64,000 nucleotides of DNA, from NCBI GenBank assembly GCA_014706385.1, contig JACGZH010000004.1:1364001-1428000 (forward strand), read 5' to 3'. Under the pieces are notes generated by a model. The model was not told the origin of the DNA. It was given only the letters and a program-made list of their open reading frames with translations, and did no database searches. Position 1 is the stretch's first letter. Every line of letters starts with the position of its first letter. The DNA comes from Phaffia rhodozyma. Taxonomy: Eukaryota; Basidiomycota; Tremellomycetes; Cystofilobasidiales; Mrakiaceae. This document shows positions 52,195 to 63,422 of the stretch, piece after piece. The position numbers and the translations under genes are program-made.

Positions 52195-54929
52195 TCAGGG
52201 TCGTTCCTTTTTGAAATGAAGTAATGGTGCGAGGCTGGAGATCTGGCAAGCTTTGCGCATAAAGTCGTGCTGTAGGACCCCAAAAGGAAAATAATCAGCC
52301 CGGCACTTCGACAACTCGAAGGAAACAGCAAGAAAGAGAACCTACATCGAGCAACTCGGTCGCATTCGCCCTTGACTTTACGTCCACACACAGACATACA
52401 GCCAAAAAATCTTTGAGCTCCAGACTGAGCGATTCAGGCGATTTAAGTGAAGGCGTGCCGTTCGTGGCAATCAGGTAGAGCGCTTTGAGAGGTTCTTCAT
52501 CCAGGTAAGGCGGCTCCGACTCGATCATCTCGATAGCCATGATACCAAGCGACCAGACGTCCACTTTTGCCCCATACTGCTTTTGCTTCACCACCTCGGG
52601 TGCCATCCAGTAGGGCGTACCGACCATGGTGGCCCGCTTCGACTTCTCCTCAGAGAGCTTTGCACAGAACCCGAAATCAGCTGTGTGAATAGGTCAGAGT
52701 CTTGATTAGTCCAAACATTTCAAGAAACCACATCCAAAGAAATAAAATGAAGAAGGAGGAGAGAAAAAAAGGGAGAGAGAGGGAAAAAAAATCAGATACG
52801 AACTGATCTTCACTTCACCAGCGCTGTTCAGAAGAACATTATCCGACTTGATGTCACGGTGGATGATACTTCTCTGATGAAGGTGATTCAATCCTTTGCA
52901 TGTCTTACATATATATATCACAAATGCATAATATGTCAGTTCCAGTCTTGGATGTTCATAATACGTATAGAGAAGATGATAGAACAGACCTCATAGCAGA
53001 TACTCGCGATCTGGTCTTCCTCTAGCTTGTTATTTTCAATCACATCCGTCAGCGCACCACCCTCCATATATTCCATCACTACCCATAGCTCGTTGCCTTT
53101 GACAAGGAAGGAGTCCAAGTAGTTGACCACGTTCGCGTGTTTTGATTCTTTCATCACCACAATCTCGTTCACAATCAGTTCCTTTCGAGGCTGCTGAGCA
53201 AGATCCATCTGCTTGATTGCTACTTTAGACCCATCAACCAAGGACTTAGCAACAAAGACCATACCAGATGCTCTGGAGGGATGAAAACTCAGTCTTTGGT
53301 CAGATACATAATCGTGAAAGTCGTCATCGAGAGTATACAGCCTACTTACCCTTGCCCGACCTTTTTGATCTTGGCGTAAAGTGTGTTCGGTTCCTCCTTG
53401 CTGACAACGAGTCGAAGCCGATCCATGATCTGGGCCTCGCTGAGAGTACTGATCCGACGTTCCGTCACTGTCGCAGATGCCAGCTTCTCAGTTGTCTCAG
53501 CTATCGGGTCCTTCGGCTTGGACGACGAGGTCGGAACCTTTACAGCTGAGCTTGTACGTGCGTTCGAAGGAGTAGGGTTGAAAGAAGTGACAGTTGGAGG
53601 AGGAGGTGGTGGTCGGGTAGTTGGCAGGGAAGGCTTGCGAGTGATCTGTAAGTATTTTGTACCCAGGTCGCATTCAGCCAACGATCGAGGTACAGAGCAT
53701 ATCGCCAAAAAAAAAGAAAAAAGAAAAAACCAAACTCACATCACGAGGCGTATACAAGTCCATTTGTGCCTTGGTGGGACCGAGGACCTTCTCGTTGAAT
53801 GTCGAATCTCGAGTGACCAAGGGTTGTCTATTTACTTGCACTTCCGGCTGCCTTGGTCTGTTTGGACCGTTCGCATGCGAATTCAAACTGGTGCTTGATC
53901 CGTTGGGTTGGCTTGCGCCTGCTAAACCAGTTCCTCCAAACCTGGGCGCGGTCGGTTGTGCTGAGGTATGGTTATATGCAGTTGGAGTAGTTGAGAGCAA
54001 GCCCTGCTGTCGGTGGGCCGGGCTAGGCAAACTTGGTTTGGAGAGATGGTAGTCGTCCAACTCGCCTCCTCGTTTCTGAATATCGGTATAGAATTCGAGT
54101 ACGTCCAAAACTGCCTGAGGATTTCGAGCGTAGTCTTCTTTGGTGATGGCCGAGGAAGTAAGAAGCCGAGTCCATTGCTCTGGCAAGCCCTATTAGCAAA
54201 ACACGTCAAGGTCGAGAGACAAGCGAGCGAGTAATCAGATCTCTTTGTTCTTATCATCGACCGTAAGACAGACTGGACAGAGGAAATGGAAAGTACTAAC
54301 AGTGAATGCTCCGCTGACAGGGTCAAAACCGACATGGACCTGATGAATGAAGTTGGTTGGGATGCTGACGCCAAGGGGACTTCGATTGTAGATATCATCC
54401 ATCCAGCCATAAAGCTCTTCGTCGCCCTTGACAGCGATGTAATGTGCTTTATCTCTGGTCTGGACTTCGATACAGTACGGTCGAAGATCTGTTCGCTGGA
54501 CACCTTGAACATGCTGTAGGCTTATCGATAGCGAGGCTGAACTGGTTGTCTGCATGAAGACAAAGGGAACAAAAACAAAAAGACAAAGCGGTCAGATATG
54601 TTACTTACGACCGTTCGAATGAAAGACGTTATAGGAAAGAAAGAGACAGCACCGACCTCGTTCTTTCTGAAGCTTAAGTTCTGATTATCTAGAACCATCC
54701 ATTTCTTACTCCAAAGCAAAAACGAGTCCTTGATGTTGACGTAACCTGACCGAGGGGGAAGGATCGAGCGAGCGCCTTGGTGAGGGCTGTTGACGATAGG
54801 GTACGACGCCGGGGTTTGTTGCCTCGTCGGTTTATTCAAAGGCTGATAGTTTACAGGCGGAGCTGGCCTCGACGGAGGAGCAGGAGCAGCCCGGGTAGGC
54901 GTCAAGGAAGGACCCTGGTAATGAGCCAT
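52195..54929 (-). CDS. STE20: p21-activated protein kinase with PH domain (STE20/CLA4 class)
   Basis: Ser/Thr kinase acting downstream of Cdc42/Rac GTPases in pheromone signalling, polarity and filamentation. Eight exons from 54929: 54657-54929, 54301-54549, 53740-54189, 53350-53645, 52990-53272, 52804-52903, 52346-52680, 52195-52269 (686 aa). Domain order: Pro-rich N-terminus; PH domain (about residues 55-160: '[20 protein letters not shown]' to '[11 protein letters not shown]'); CRIB/PBD ('[16 protein letters not shown]'); Pro/Ser linker; kinase. Kinase motifs are '[12 protein letters not shown]', 'VAIKQMDL', '[11 protein letters not shown]', 'DFGFCAKL', '[13 protein letters not shown]' and the terminal '[17 protein letters not shown]'. 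A PH domain ahead of the CRIB is the Cla4 layout, but MAT-linked 'STE20' genes of basidiomycetes have it too, hence the symbol. It lies 0.6 kb from STE3, on the same strand. Confidence 0.9.
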
Positions 54930-55499
54930 AACGAGCAAGGAGACAAACAACAGGTCGAGGGCAGCAAGGGTGGAAACGTGATGGTTTGGTCAAAGGCCAA
55001 ACAACGAGATCAAGCGGGCGATGTTTTCCTTTTTCTCCACAACTCTCCTCTTCTTGTCACGGACGTCGCCGTTTTAACGATCATTCTGTTGTCTTTCTTC
55101 ACCATCAACCATCTTACTATCTGACCTATGTATCTCCAGTTCTTTTGTCCTTATATCCTAGCTCGACCAGATGACCTAAAATAGCTTTGGCTTGACTCGT
55201 TATCAAACCGCTGTTGATAGCTCATCTAAAAGGAGAAGAATACAACTTTAATCCAATTCTAATCAAAAATTCTGATTCTCAGTCTTCTTTCAGTCTCATG
55301 TGTGGGCATTCCGACTCTCAACGATCATCGTGATCACCATTTTTGAGATGGATAGAGTCAAGTAACGAGCCATTCCGTGTGTTTTGTCTTAATAAATCGA
55401 TATCTGAAAAGAACAAGATTAAATTTTTATATAATAACAGATTTGCTATCCCATGTATTTATACTACAACATTACCGAAGGTATCAAGGTATCAGGGTA
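54930..55499. other. Intergenic region between PAK kinase gene and STE3
   Basis: 570 bp, AT-rich in its right half. No gene is seen. It should hold the kinase promoter and the STE3 3' end. Confidence 0.45.
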
Positions 55500-56891
55500 T
55501 CAGGAGATTGTCTTCTGTATCCTCACTGTGACTGAGATCTTCGAATCAACTCCTTTATCGGAGTCCGACTTATCTGAGCCAATCATATTTTCGTAAGCAA
55601 AGTATGCCTCTTCGTCTTTGCTTGATTTGCAAAACCGATTTAAATCGGACACAGAGGCAACAGTAGTTCCAAGTTCGGTTAAATGAGAAGAATCATAGCT
55701 CGGGGGTCTGAGAGGGCAGATAGAAGGCATTAAAGAGAAGAAAATAGAGTTTCATTATTAGCATGTTCGATACCAGGGTAAAAAGGAGAAGAAACAAAAC
55801 CATACGTACTCTGATGTGCCAAAAGCCCTCATCCAGATGTAGCTGAAAGCTGCAGTAATCTTGTTCCAGGTCGAGGCGTGAAAAGACAAAGCATCCTCGT
55901 GCATTCCAAAGAAAGCAAAGTATATGAAAGCAGCCAATGTGGTCGTCCATCGACTGAGATTGATTGAGGCCCAAGAACCAGGTTGAGCGTTCAAAATTGA
56001 TTGATCAGTCTCTTGCACAAGATCAAAGCTGTGGTGAAGGTCCGCCCACGAATAGGTAGGCTGCAAATTATAAGAGTTGTGTATGATCTCGTAAATCCCG
56101 AAAGGAAGGGAGAGCACCATGTCGACTGCAGCAACACCAATAAGACGGAGGAAACGACTGCTGTTGAGAGAAGAAGAGTGTTGCTGAAGAACGGCTTGAA
56201 ACCGTCGACGTTGAGCTAAGAAGTTATAGATGGCGAAACCTGGCGAACGATTTGAACAGGAGATCAGTAATGGATTCAAAATTAACATAGCGATTATAAC
56301 GTACCTCCACAAATGAAGGAACCAGCCGCACATAGTATAGGCGGGACAAATAGACCAAGGATAGCATATAGCTCCAACCAGGTCGCTGGAAAACATCCAA
56401 AGTTTTCAACGATGTTGTATCGATGAGCTTGAACACAGTAGCTGACGATGAGAACTAAGGTCGTGGGAAGCAAACAGATCGCAACATCGGACCAGAATGC
56501 CCATTGACGAGATGTCTCGGTTTGTCTAGATTGTGTAGGCGACGAAATAGTTGCCAGACGCCGGTTGATGCATAAACAAGATGCGGCTAGACCAGTTTGA
56601 ACTGCGCATTGTATCTTGACAACTAACACAAAACAAACGAGCTAGTTAACCTCTGGAACTGTATAAAAGAAAAGAGCAATACTACCCACCGACGTCACAC
56701 CATATTGGGGTTAGGTCTTCAGCTGTATTCTGATAGACCAAAGCATTGATGAAGTAGGTGATGTTTGCAAGCATGCACCAGGTCATGAGAGAGATCGCTC
56801 CAACATTTCTAGCCCGAACATGGGGCCCACATGCCATCAAGAGGAGGAGGATGGCGAGACCAGAGTAGATAGGAAAGAGTGCGTCTCTCAT
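55500..56891 (-). CDS. STE3: Ste3-type pheromone receptor (GPCR)
   Basis: Seven-transmembrane receptor for a farnesylated peptide pheromone; the P/R mating-type determinant of basidiomycetes. Four exons from 56891 (56690-56891, 56305-56622, 55810-56239, 55500-55707) give 385 aa. TM1 begins at 'ALFPIYSGLAILLLLM'. The family block 'VRARNVGAISLMTWCMLANI' and 'YFINALVYQN' follows, then 'PIWCDVVVKIQCAVQTGLAA' with 'CLCINRRLA', the TM4-5 segment 'NIVENFGCFPATWLELYAI', the TM5-6 loop 'AQRRRFQAVLQQHSSSLNSS' and 'RFLRLIGVAAVDMVLSLPFG'. The C-tail (~80 aa) is acidic and Ser-rich, with no CaaX. All three introns have clean GT-AG ends, and the spliced length is divisible by three. The nearest pheromone gene (58017, +) diverges from it, and the PAK kinase lies downstream. 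Confidence 0.95.
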
Positions 56892-58016
56892 GATCAGAGG
56901 AGTACGATCGAAAGAGAAGATTATATATCGAATACGGTGATGAGACGTGCTGCAACTTTTATATGATATCAGCCAAGACAGAGATAATCCATGGTTTGAT
57001 AGGATTGGGGTATGATGAGGATCAGGAAATGGCCAAAAGACAGCACAGAGTGGTAACAGAACGAATACGTTACTATATGTGGTCAATATCAGTAGGTCTA
57101 AAGACAGCTAGAATGAAGCAAAAGAGGAGCGAAAGATGAACAATGGGGGTGCGTGCGGCCAAAAATGAAGTGGGACAAGAATGAAGAACATCGCTCTTAT
57201 CATTTGTAAGAATGAAGGAACGAGTAGCATAGCAGACTGCATGATTGAACAAGATGATGAAGCCTGAAGAAAGAGCTTTACGCAATAGAGCACAGACATC
57301 CAAGGTACAGACAAAAGAAGTTTGAACGAGATAAAAAAGTTTGGACAAAACATCTGGATTGAACAAAAAGTCTGGACAAGGCGAAAAAGTTTGGACTACA
57401 CATTTGAATAGGACATCTGAACAGGACAAAAAATTTTGGACAGAACAAAGGATTTGGACAAGACGGTTTGTCAGGACAAAAGAAAAGCAAATGAGAGGTT
57501 TGGGCAAGACAAAGAGAGTGGTCGCCAAAGCTGACGCATTTGATTGGTCTATTGTCTCGGTTGAAGCGATATTGTTTGTGACTCCATTGATCTGTTTTGT
57601 CTGAGGATCTAGACGTTGTCTTCGTTGTCTCCCTGTTGATTATTTTCATTGTTCATATTGTTTCCGTTTCCTCAAATATCTGTCACCTCTATTGTCCCTA
57701 TTGTCCCTGTTGTCTTCCGTGGCTTCTTTTTCTCTCTTTTCTCCATCATCTCCATTATCTCTGTTGTCTGCGTGAGTTTTCTCTTTGTCTTCTTCATCTT
57801 GTCAGACAGCCAACAATGGGAAAGACTGTACAGCGGGTGCAGACGATGCCCTCCTCCTATTTGCATAAAACGCTACCTGAAGATCCCATCCAGAACATGT
57901 TTTTTCATCATCTTCAAAACCCCTTCTCACCACTGCCTCCCTCCTCCACTGCCTACACTGCCTACCTCCCTCACTTCCCCCAAATCTCCCCTTGTTTTTC
58001 TCTTTTTGCCCTGACA
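56892..58016. other. Divergent region between STE3 and pheromone precursor gene
   Basis: 1125 bp holding both promoters. From about 57310 to 57500 it contains an imperfect tandem repeat built on TTTGGACAAGAC. Closer to the pheromone gene it becomes C/T-rich (about 57600-58010). I could not identify a pheromone-response element with confidence. Confidence 0.5.
57310..57500 (+). repeat. Imperfect tandem repeat, core TTTGGACAAGAC
   Basis: About nine degenerate units of 13-20 bp, for example TTTGGACAAAACA, TCTGGACAAGGCG, TTTGGACTACACA, TCTGAACAGGACA, TTTGGACAGAACA, TTTGGACAAGACG. Antisense frames give recurring Cys-Pro-Asn/Asp-Phe patterns that only reflect the repeat. Confidence 0.75.
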
Positions 58017-58142
58017 ATGGACGTCTTCACAACCATCTTCACTCCTTTCGTTGCCTCCACCGAAACCGAGCTCACTTCCGAGGCCGTCGGAGAGCGACCA
58101 GAGAGCAAGCAAATGTTCACTAATTTCTGTGTAATCGCTTAG
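58017..58142 (+). CDS. MFA: Lipopeptide pheromone precursor (CaaX, CVIA) - left copy
   Basis: Single exon, 41 aa. It begins 'MDVFTTIFTPFVASTETE' and ends 'KQMFTNFCVIA'. The C-terminal Cys-Val-Ile-Ala is a CaaX box: farnesylation of Cys, removal of VIA and carboxyl methylation are the known maturation steps for basidiomycete mating factors. The mature peptide should be the ~9-14 residues before the Cys, after N-terminal cleavage at an unknown site. The in-frame region upstream stays open to 57597 but is C/T-rich, non-conserved 5' UTR. I use the ATG at 58017 because the same start occurs in the right copy at 63554. A GTAAGT donor at 58171 and a CAG at 58220-58222 suggest a 52-nt intron just after the stop. 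It diverges from STE3. Confidence 0.93.
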   Translation: MDVFTTIFTPFVASTETELTSEAVGERPESKQMFTNFCVIA

Positions 58143-60983
58143 AGAATTTTTTTTCTCGACGGCTTTAGCTGTAAGTTTTCGACCTCGTCTGTCTCTCTCC
58201 TTTGCCTCTGACTGCGCCGCAGCTGTGGCTTATCCATTTTTCCATTTTGGTCGATATTCTGCCTAACACTAGACATACCCAGTGCATGTCTTATACCCTC
58301 CATTCCCATCTCCCTTCTTGCCCTTTCTTTTTTTTCCTTATACCCTCAATAGCTCTGGAAGCGACCACAATATAGATCGTCTAGTGGGTCGAGAGATGAT
58401 ATATGTGATGACCTCATTCTGACCACCGTCAAACCAGACTGTCTGTCACTCTTCTACCTTTTGCCTTCATAGCAAAGGACAAGGCCAAAGGGGCAGAGAG
58501 AGGAGAGGAGAGGAATAGCGCCGGCAGGTCTCATGTGATGTTGTGGGATTGTTGGCTCTGACCGATACGCGGATGGTGTCTGGAAGCTATTTTCTGAGTT
58601 CTGGGTGATGGATGAAGTTCGGAGCTGGGTCTCGAGGTCGGGATTGAAGGTTGTTGGTTAGGGTTAAAAGCTTGGGGTAGGTGATATCGAAGGTTTTTGG
58701 GTGAATTGTCGTGGTTTTGGAAGATTGACTGAAGGGATAGGTCTGGACAGGAAGGTTGTGGTCTAGAGGGGAGCTCCTGGTCTTGGTGATGAAAGGTTGT
58801 GAGGAGGATAGACTTGGGGTATGGGCCAAAACTGTTGGGGGTAGGATTTGTCATTTTGAGTCATGGGTCGATTCTGAACAGACGGATTGAGAAAGGAAGG
58901 AAATGGACCATTCTAGTTCTATGTAGAGATAGTGTATAAAACGGGAGAATGTGGTGACTTGGTGAAATATCAGAATTTGGAGCTGAAAAGGGAGGTTGGG
59001 AGAAAACTTCTGGTTTTGGCTCGAAGGTTGATCATTGAAGAAGAAGAAGAAGAAGGAAATACAGGGTACGTGTCACTATATGATGCTTTCAATAGATATT
59101 CTTTCATCTAGTCGGTGCCACTGTAGATTATACTTGTGTATCCCGCTTTAGACGAGACAGAGTGTTCTGGAAGTCAAAAACGAGGTTCTGCACTTGTGAA
59201 CAACAGAGCGTGCTCTTAAAAAACGATTCACTGGATACAAGTACTTATAAAATCAGGGAGCACTTCGTGGTGGTTTTCTAGAGTAGTCACACAGACGACA
59301 ATGTTATCCTAGTTTCCGAATGCCTTAATGATGTTTCTCTCGTTGCGCTAGAGATGATTTCCTTAATAGAGACACCTGATCCCCTCAAACTGATCCCCCA
59401 AACAAATATTTACACACAAAGTGAGAGTAAGTTGATTGAGAGAACCAGAAAGAAGAAGGAAAAAGAAAATAAATTAGCTACTGTATATACGAGATCACCA
59501 AGATGGAAACAAAATAGAAGCAAGATGGAAATAAACAAAAATGGAAATAAAACTAGATGGAAGTGAAATAGAACGAGAGAGAAGTGAGATAAAATGTTGA
59601 AGGAGAAACCGAAGAAATAGAAAAGTGAACCAACTCGCAACACTCGGTGGTTGATGTCTAGACTGCTATATCCAATAAGGCTTAGGTGCATAGATGATAA
59701 GCAGAAACCAATGTACCATATTCAAGTATTCTCAACACTGGCGGTACCCAGGGGATTGTTCATGAACCCAGCCCCTGATGAACAGTCACGAAGGTGACCG
59801 TTATGTGAGACCCATTATTGAGAGCTGGCACATGACCTTATCAACCGACAAAGTATATCATCTCCTCAGATGCGTTAGAGCATGGAGAACCGCTCTAGCA
59901 AGAGGCTAATCGTAGCCATTATCAGGAACCTCGAGGTCGTGTGTTGGCAAGATCGAATGAATGATAGCCTCAATGCAGCTGTACTATCGTAAGAGCAGAA
60001 AATGGTTTTGAGTATGTCCTCGCCGTAAGCAGCGGACCTGGTCGAGAGAAAATATAGCTATAGTGACAGATGTCCTAAATGGTTCAGGCAACCCGAAGTG
60101 TACTTCGATATCTGGCCCAATTGCGCTCTCGTCTGAGCAAGACAGAACTCTATCTATTTCTGGATATAAGAGGTGCTTATATAAGAGCCGCACCATACTG
60201 CCTGGTACCGAAAACGCGGTGTTGCCATTGACGTAGTGGCCGTGAGAACATTGGTGAATGAACCGTATTCAGAAGTTAGTCTTTTTCTAGAGCTTGACTG
60301 AATAGATGTCGGATTCCTATCCAGTGATGGCATCAGTTCGCATCGACGGGTGGAAGACGACCCAGAGATTTATACTTCGTTCTGAGCTACTGATTGGTCT
60401 CCGGCTCAAGAAAAAGGATGCGAAGGGGTTGACGCGATTTATGATGCTGTCGTCTAGCCATCGACCGCACTGATGGACGCTCTTTCCAGTCGTTCTGGCT
60501 GCAGAATGAGAGAAGTTGTTGGAGACATGGATTTCAGGATGGACAACGATTGTAAGCCGACAAATAATAGCCATGATGATCATGACGATCATGATGATGC
60601 CATGAAAATTTTGAGTTCGGGATGTCAACAACACGACCGGGCGCCACTGTCAATCGGACTGATGTGAAAGAAACAGGGCTATAAGGTTTGAAAAATATTG
60701 GGGAGGCGATTTCGGGTGTCAATTAGGACTTGTAGTCTGAACATAACCCTTGAGATTCGATCTGTGTTCGTCGGTGGCAGTTGCTGAAACGTGTTTTAGC
60801 ATCTTGAGACACCCGAACAGGCAGGCAGCATAGTATTTGAAAGATTTGATTGCGATGTCGTCCTTGATAACGCTAGTTTTCGATACCAATACCAGATTTG
60901 GGCAAAGAAGGCAGTCCATCTGCATTGAAGAGGTGCTTGCCAAGGGATAATTGTTGGAAATTGGAATCCACACGTCATCATTG

Positions 60984-61055
60984 AAGGTTGTAGCTCAGTG
61001 GCAAGAGCGGCTCTATGTAGTTCACGAGACGCGGGTTCGATCCCCGCCAACTCCA
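60984..61055 (+). tRNA. tRNA-like sequence, isotype uncertain, possibly degenerate
   Basis: Internal promoter boxes are present: A box TAGCTCAGTGG (60991-61001) and B box GGTTCGATCC (61034-61043). The D arm (GCTC/GAGC) and T arm (GCGGG-TTCGATC-CCCGC) pair perfectly, and the spacing between them is normal. The acceptor stem pairs in five of seven positions (GGTTG/CAACT, with one G-T). The anticodon arm does not form a five-pair stem in any register I tried. Normal spacing would place GTA (Tyr) in the anticodon, but the flanks do not pair. It may be a pseudogene or a tRNA-derived element. Confidence 0.45.
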
Positions 61056-63317
61056 GTTTCAACAAGGAATAACAACGTTTCTGAAGTATACGGGTAGGCG
61101 TCGAAAGAGGCCGCTTGCTAGAATTACGAGGTTCTGATGTCGGTTTGAGGATACTCGAATGAATCTCTTGATCGGTCATGTTAGGGGTTGTATCGTTTGG
61201 TTCTAAGTTCGGTGGCTTTGGCGGTGACCTTGAATTCTTTCACCAATGCTGAGCAGCTATGTTCTTCAATTGAATCGTGAGAACGCACAAGAAGATCTAT
61301 TCTGGTATTGGTTAGGCCAGACCGGACCTTCGATTGTGGTTTTCTGGGTCTAATCGTCAATGAATGGGCGAAAAGGATGTTGAAAGGTATAGAGCAGATA
61401 TGAAAGAGTCAGAAACAAGACCATGGTGGAGAATTTGAAAAGGGACGCAGGGACGCTTGGTAAACCGTTGAGAGTACTTGAATATGGTGCGTCGGTTTCT
61501 GCTTATCATCTATGTACCTAAGCATGAGCTAGCGCACTCTGCTAGCTGGTCGACTTCTTTTCTTCCCCTTCCTTGTCTATTTTTTTTCTCCTTCCTCCGC
61601 TTCTACCAGAACGCTTCTTTGATGCTGAGGTTCTAAAACCCGAAATTAAAATAATAATAAAAGTTAAGATCAGTGATTGAAACTCAGACAGAAGGGGGAT
61701 CTGGAAGAGCACTATGATATGCCCCTGAGATAGTTAGGACTAATGTTCAGGATTCAATGAATGGAAGAGCAAGGTCTTAGCACAACCAGAAGTAACCTTC
61801 GAGATTGGTGAGGGAAGGAGAACAGGACAGAATATAACAGATGAAAAGTCGTGCCATCGGGAGTTGTCCCGAAGCTCGTGCTCTTGACATATCATAAGAG
61901 CGCCAAGCCTAAAAACATCAGCATAGACATAACTGAATATAGAACGAAAGGATGTTTCGGACGGAGATGATAGAACCCAACATGGGAAAAAAGAAAAAAG
62001 AGAAAAGGAACCACACAAAAAGGAGTGCGACGAAGTACTTTTATCTCTGCGTCACTCGAACATGCATACAAGATAGAAAGGATGCATACTGATATCAAGA
62101 GCGCGAAAAAAAAACGTATTGTCAAGATGATATGCATTTGCATACTAGGTACATCACTCGGTCAGATCCCTGAAAGCCATCTAGTTAGATCCCTAATAGT
62201 CTTTCACTCGGTTGCATGAAACATGAAGCAGGATAATATCGACCAGCATCTCGTCGAATTGACGGAGAACCAGATGGACCGACATCGAACAACAATAGTT
62301 GTAAGGAGAAAGGTATGAATATGACCTCAACTCCAAGCTCAGTACTCTCACAACCACGCGTACTACTCACCCTGACCACTCACCCACCTTCACTTGCGCG
62401 CTTGCATTCATACATACCTCAGCTGATCATTGGAAACGCAGCTGATTTTTTTTTAAATCAATTCTTGTCATTTTCTGACTTCGCGTTATCGAAGCTGCCA
62501 TCTCCGGTTTTTCTTCTTCTTCATCATTCCATTTGTCACCTCCTTCTTTGCCTATCCATCATTCATTCGTTGTTTGTTTGTTTGTTTGTTTGTTTGGTTT
62601 CAATATCTATTTATCCAACCTTTTAATGTTACATTCGTCTGTTCATCTTGTATCTCATTCTGTTTGCTCTTCGTTCTCCATTACGATCTTCGTGCACGAG
62701 GTAGACGACTCTTGACCTCAAATATCTACTGCTGATGTTCTCTGCTCTCACGTTGAATGACCCCTTGCGACCGCTAACCTTTTGCTCTTCACGAGTTCGC
62801 CTTCGTTCTCTTCTCCTTCTCAAGCTTCATTCTCTTATTTTATTTATTTTATTCGTCTCTCACGCCCTTCTGCAACATCTTTCACAACACTATTTTACAC
62901 TGTATACTTTGCTTCCCTTCGAATGCTTAAGCTGACTGAGCGAGCAACTGCCCGCACCCTGTGCCCCTTGCATATGCTATCATATATAGGAATAGGATTT
63001 GAGCCATCGCACAGCGACCCTATCATAAACGAAAAGGCAACAGCTTGGTTTTGGTTGAAACGAAAAGGCGCTATGAGCAACGGCTAGTTTGATCAATCTA
63101 ATGTTTCTTTTTGTGTCTCTTTGTCTTGTTTCTAACTTGTTTTGATTAAATGGTAATTCCAGTCTCGGTGTATCGAAACAATGCGCTGAAGTCAAGGTAT
63201 TTATAAGAAGAATAGCATTCATAAGGTTCACATATATTCAACCCACGGCCCAGCCAACACTCCGCTTGCGAAGTGAGTACCTCTGCTGAACTCGCAAAAG
63301 TGTAAAGAAGTCTCGGC

Positions 63318-63419
63318 CTGCAAACGGAAGGGATCGATTTATTTAGAAGAATAACGACGCGTCTAAATCAGTTAATAGTTCGAAGGAACTAAGCGCTGAC
63401 AAAGAACAGGCAGACTTAC
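63318..63419 (-). other. Putative 3' UTR intron of the right pheromone gene
   Basis: On the minus strand a GTAAGT begins right after the stop codon region and a TTGCAG ends 102 nt later, with a TTAACTGAT branch-like motif between. It is inferred from splice-site consensus only. Confidence 0.5.
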
Positions 63420-63422
63420 CAC

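Larger units (their letters stand above)
58143..63422. other. Gene-poor spacer between the two pheromone precursors
   Basis: 5280 bp with no convincing protein gene. It contains a GAA repeat (59035-59056), an A-rich patch of degenerate ATGGAAATAAA-like units (about 59500-59590), a tRNA-like sequence (60984-61055) and a TTTG repeat (62571-62597). One 107-codon minus-strand frame (58531-58854) is Pro/Ser/His-rich and unlike any family I know. No transposon termini or reverse-transcriptase motifs were seen. Confidence 0.55.

Noticed and set aside
57073..57649. Minus-strand frames with recurring Cys-Pro-Asn/Asp and Phe patterns
   Set aside because: The pattern follows the TTTGGACAAGAC DNA repeat. 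No conserved domain.
58531..58854. 107-codon minus-strand frame rich in Pro, Ser, His and Gln
   Set aside because: No family resemblance, low complexity and no supporting splice or promoter context. It is kept only as a remark in the spacer description.
60796..61179. 127-codon minus-strand frame containing 'LELAGIEPASRELHRAALAT'
   Set aside because: This is the antisense translation of the tRNA-like sequence, a well-known kind of spurious protein.
58143..63422. Search for a second STE3 or a third CaaX pheromone within the spacer
   Set aside because: No frame had Ste3 transmembrane blocks, and no other short frame with the shared MD-x-FT-x-IFTPF leader and a terminal C-x-x-A was found by eye.
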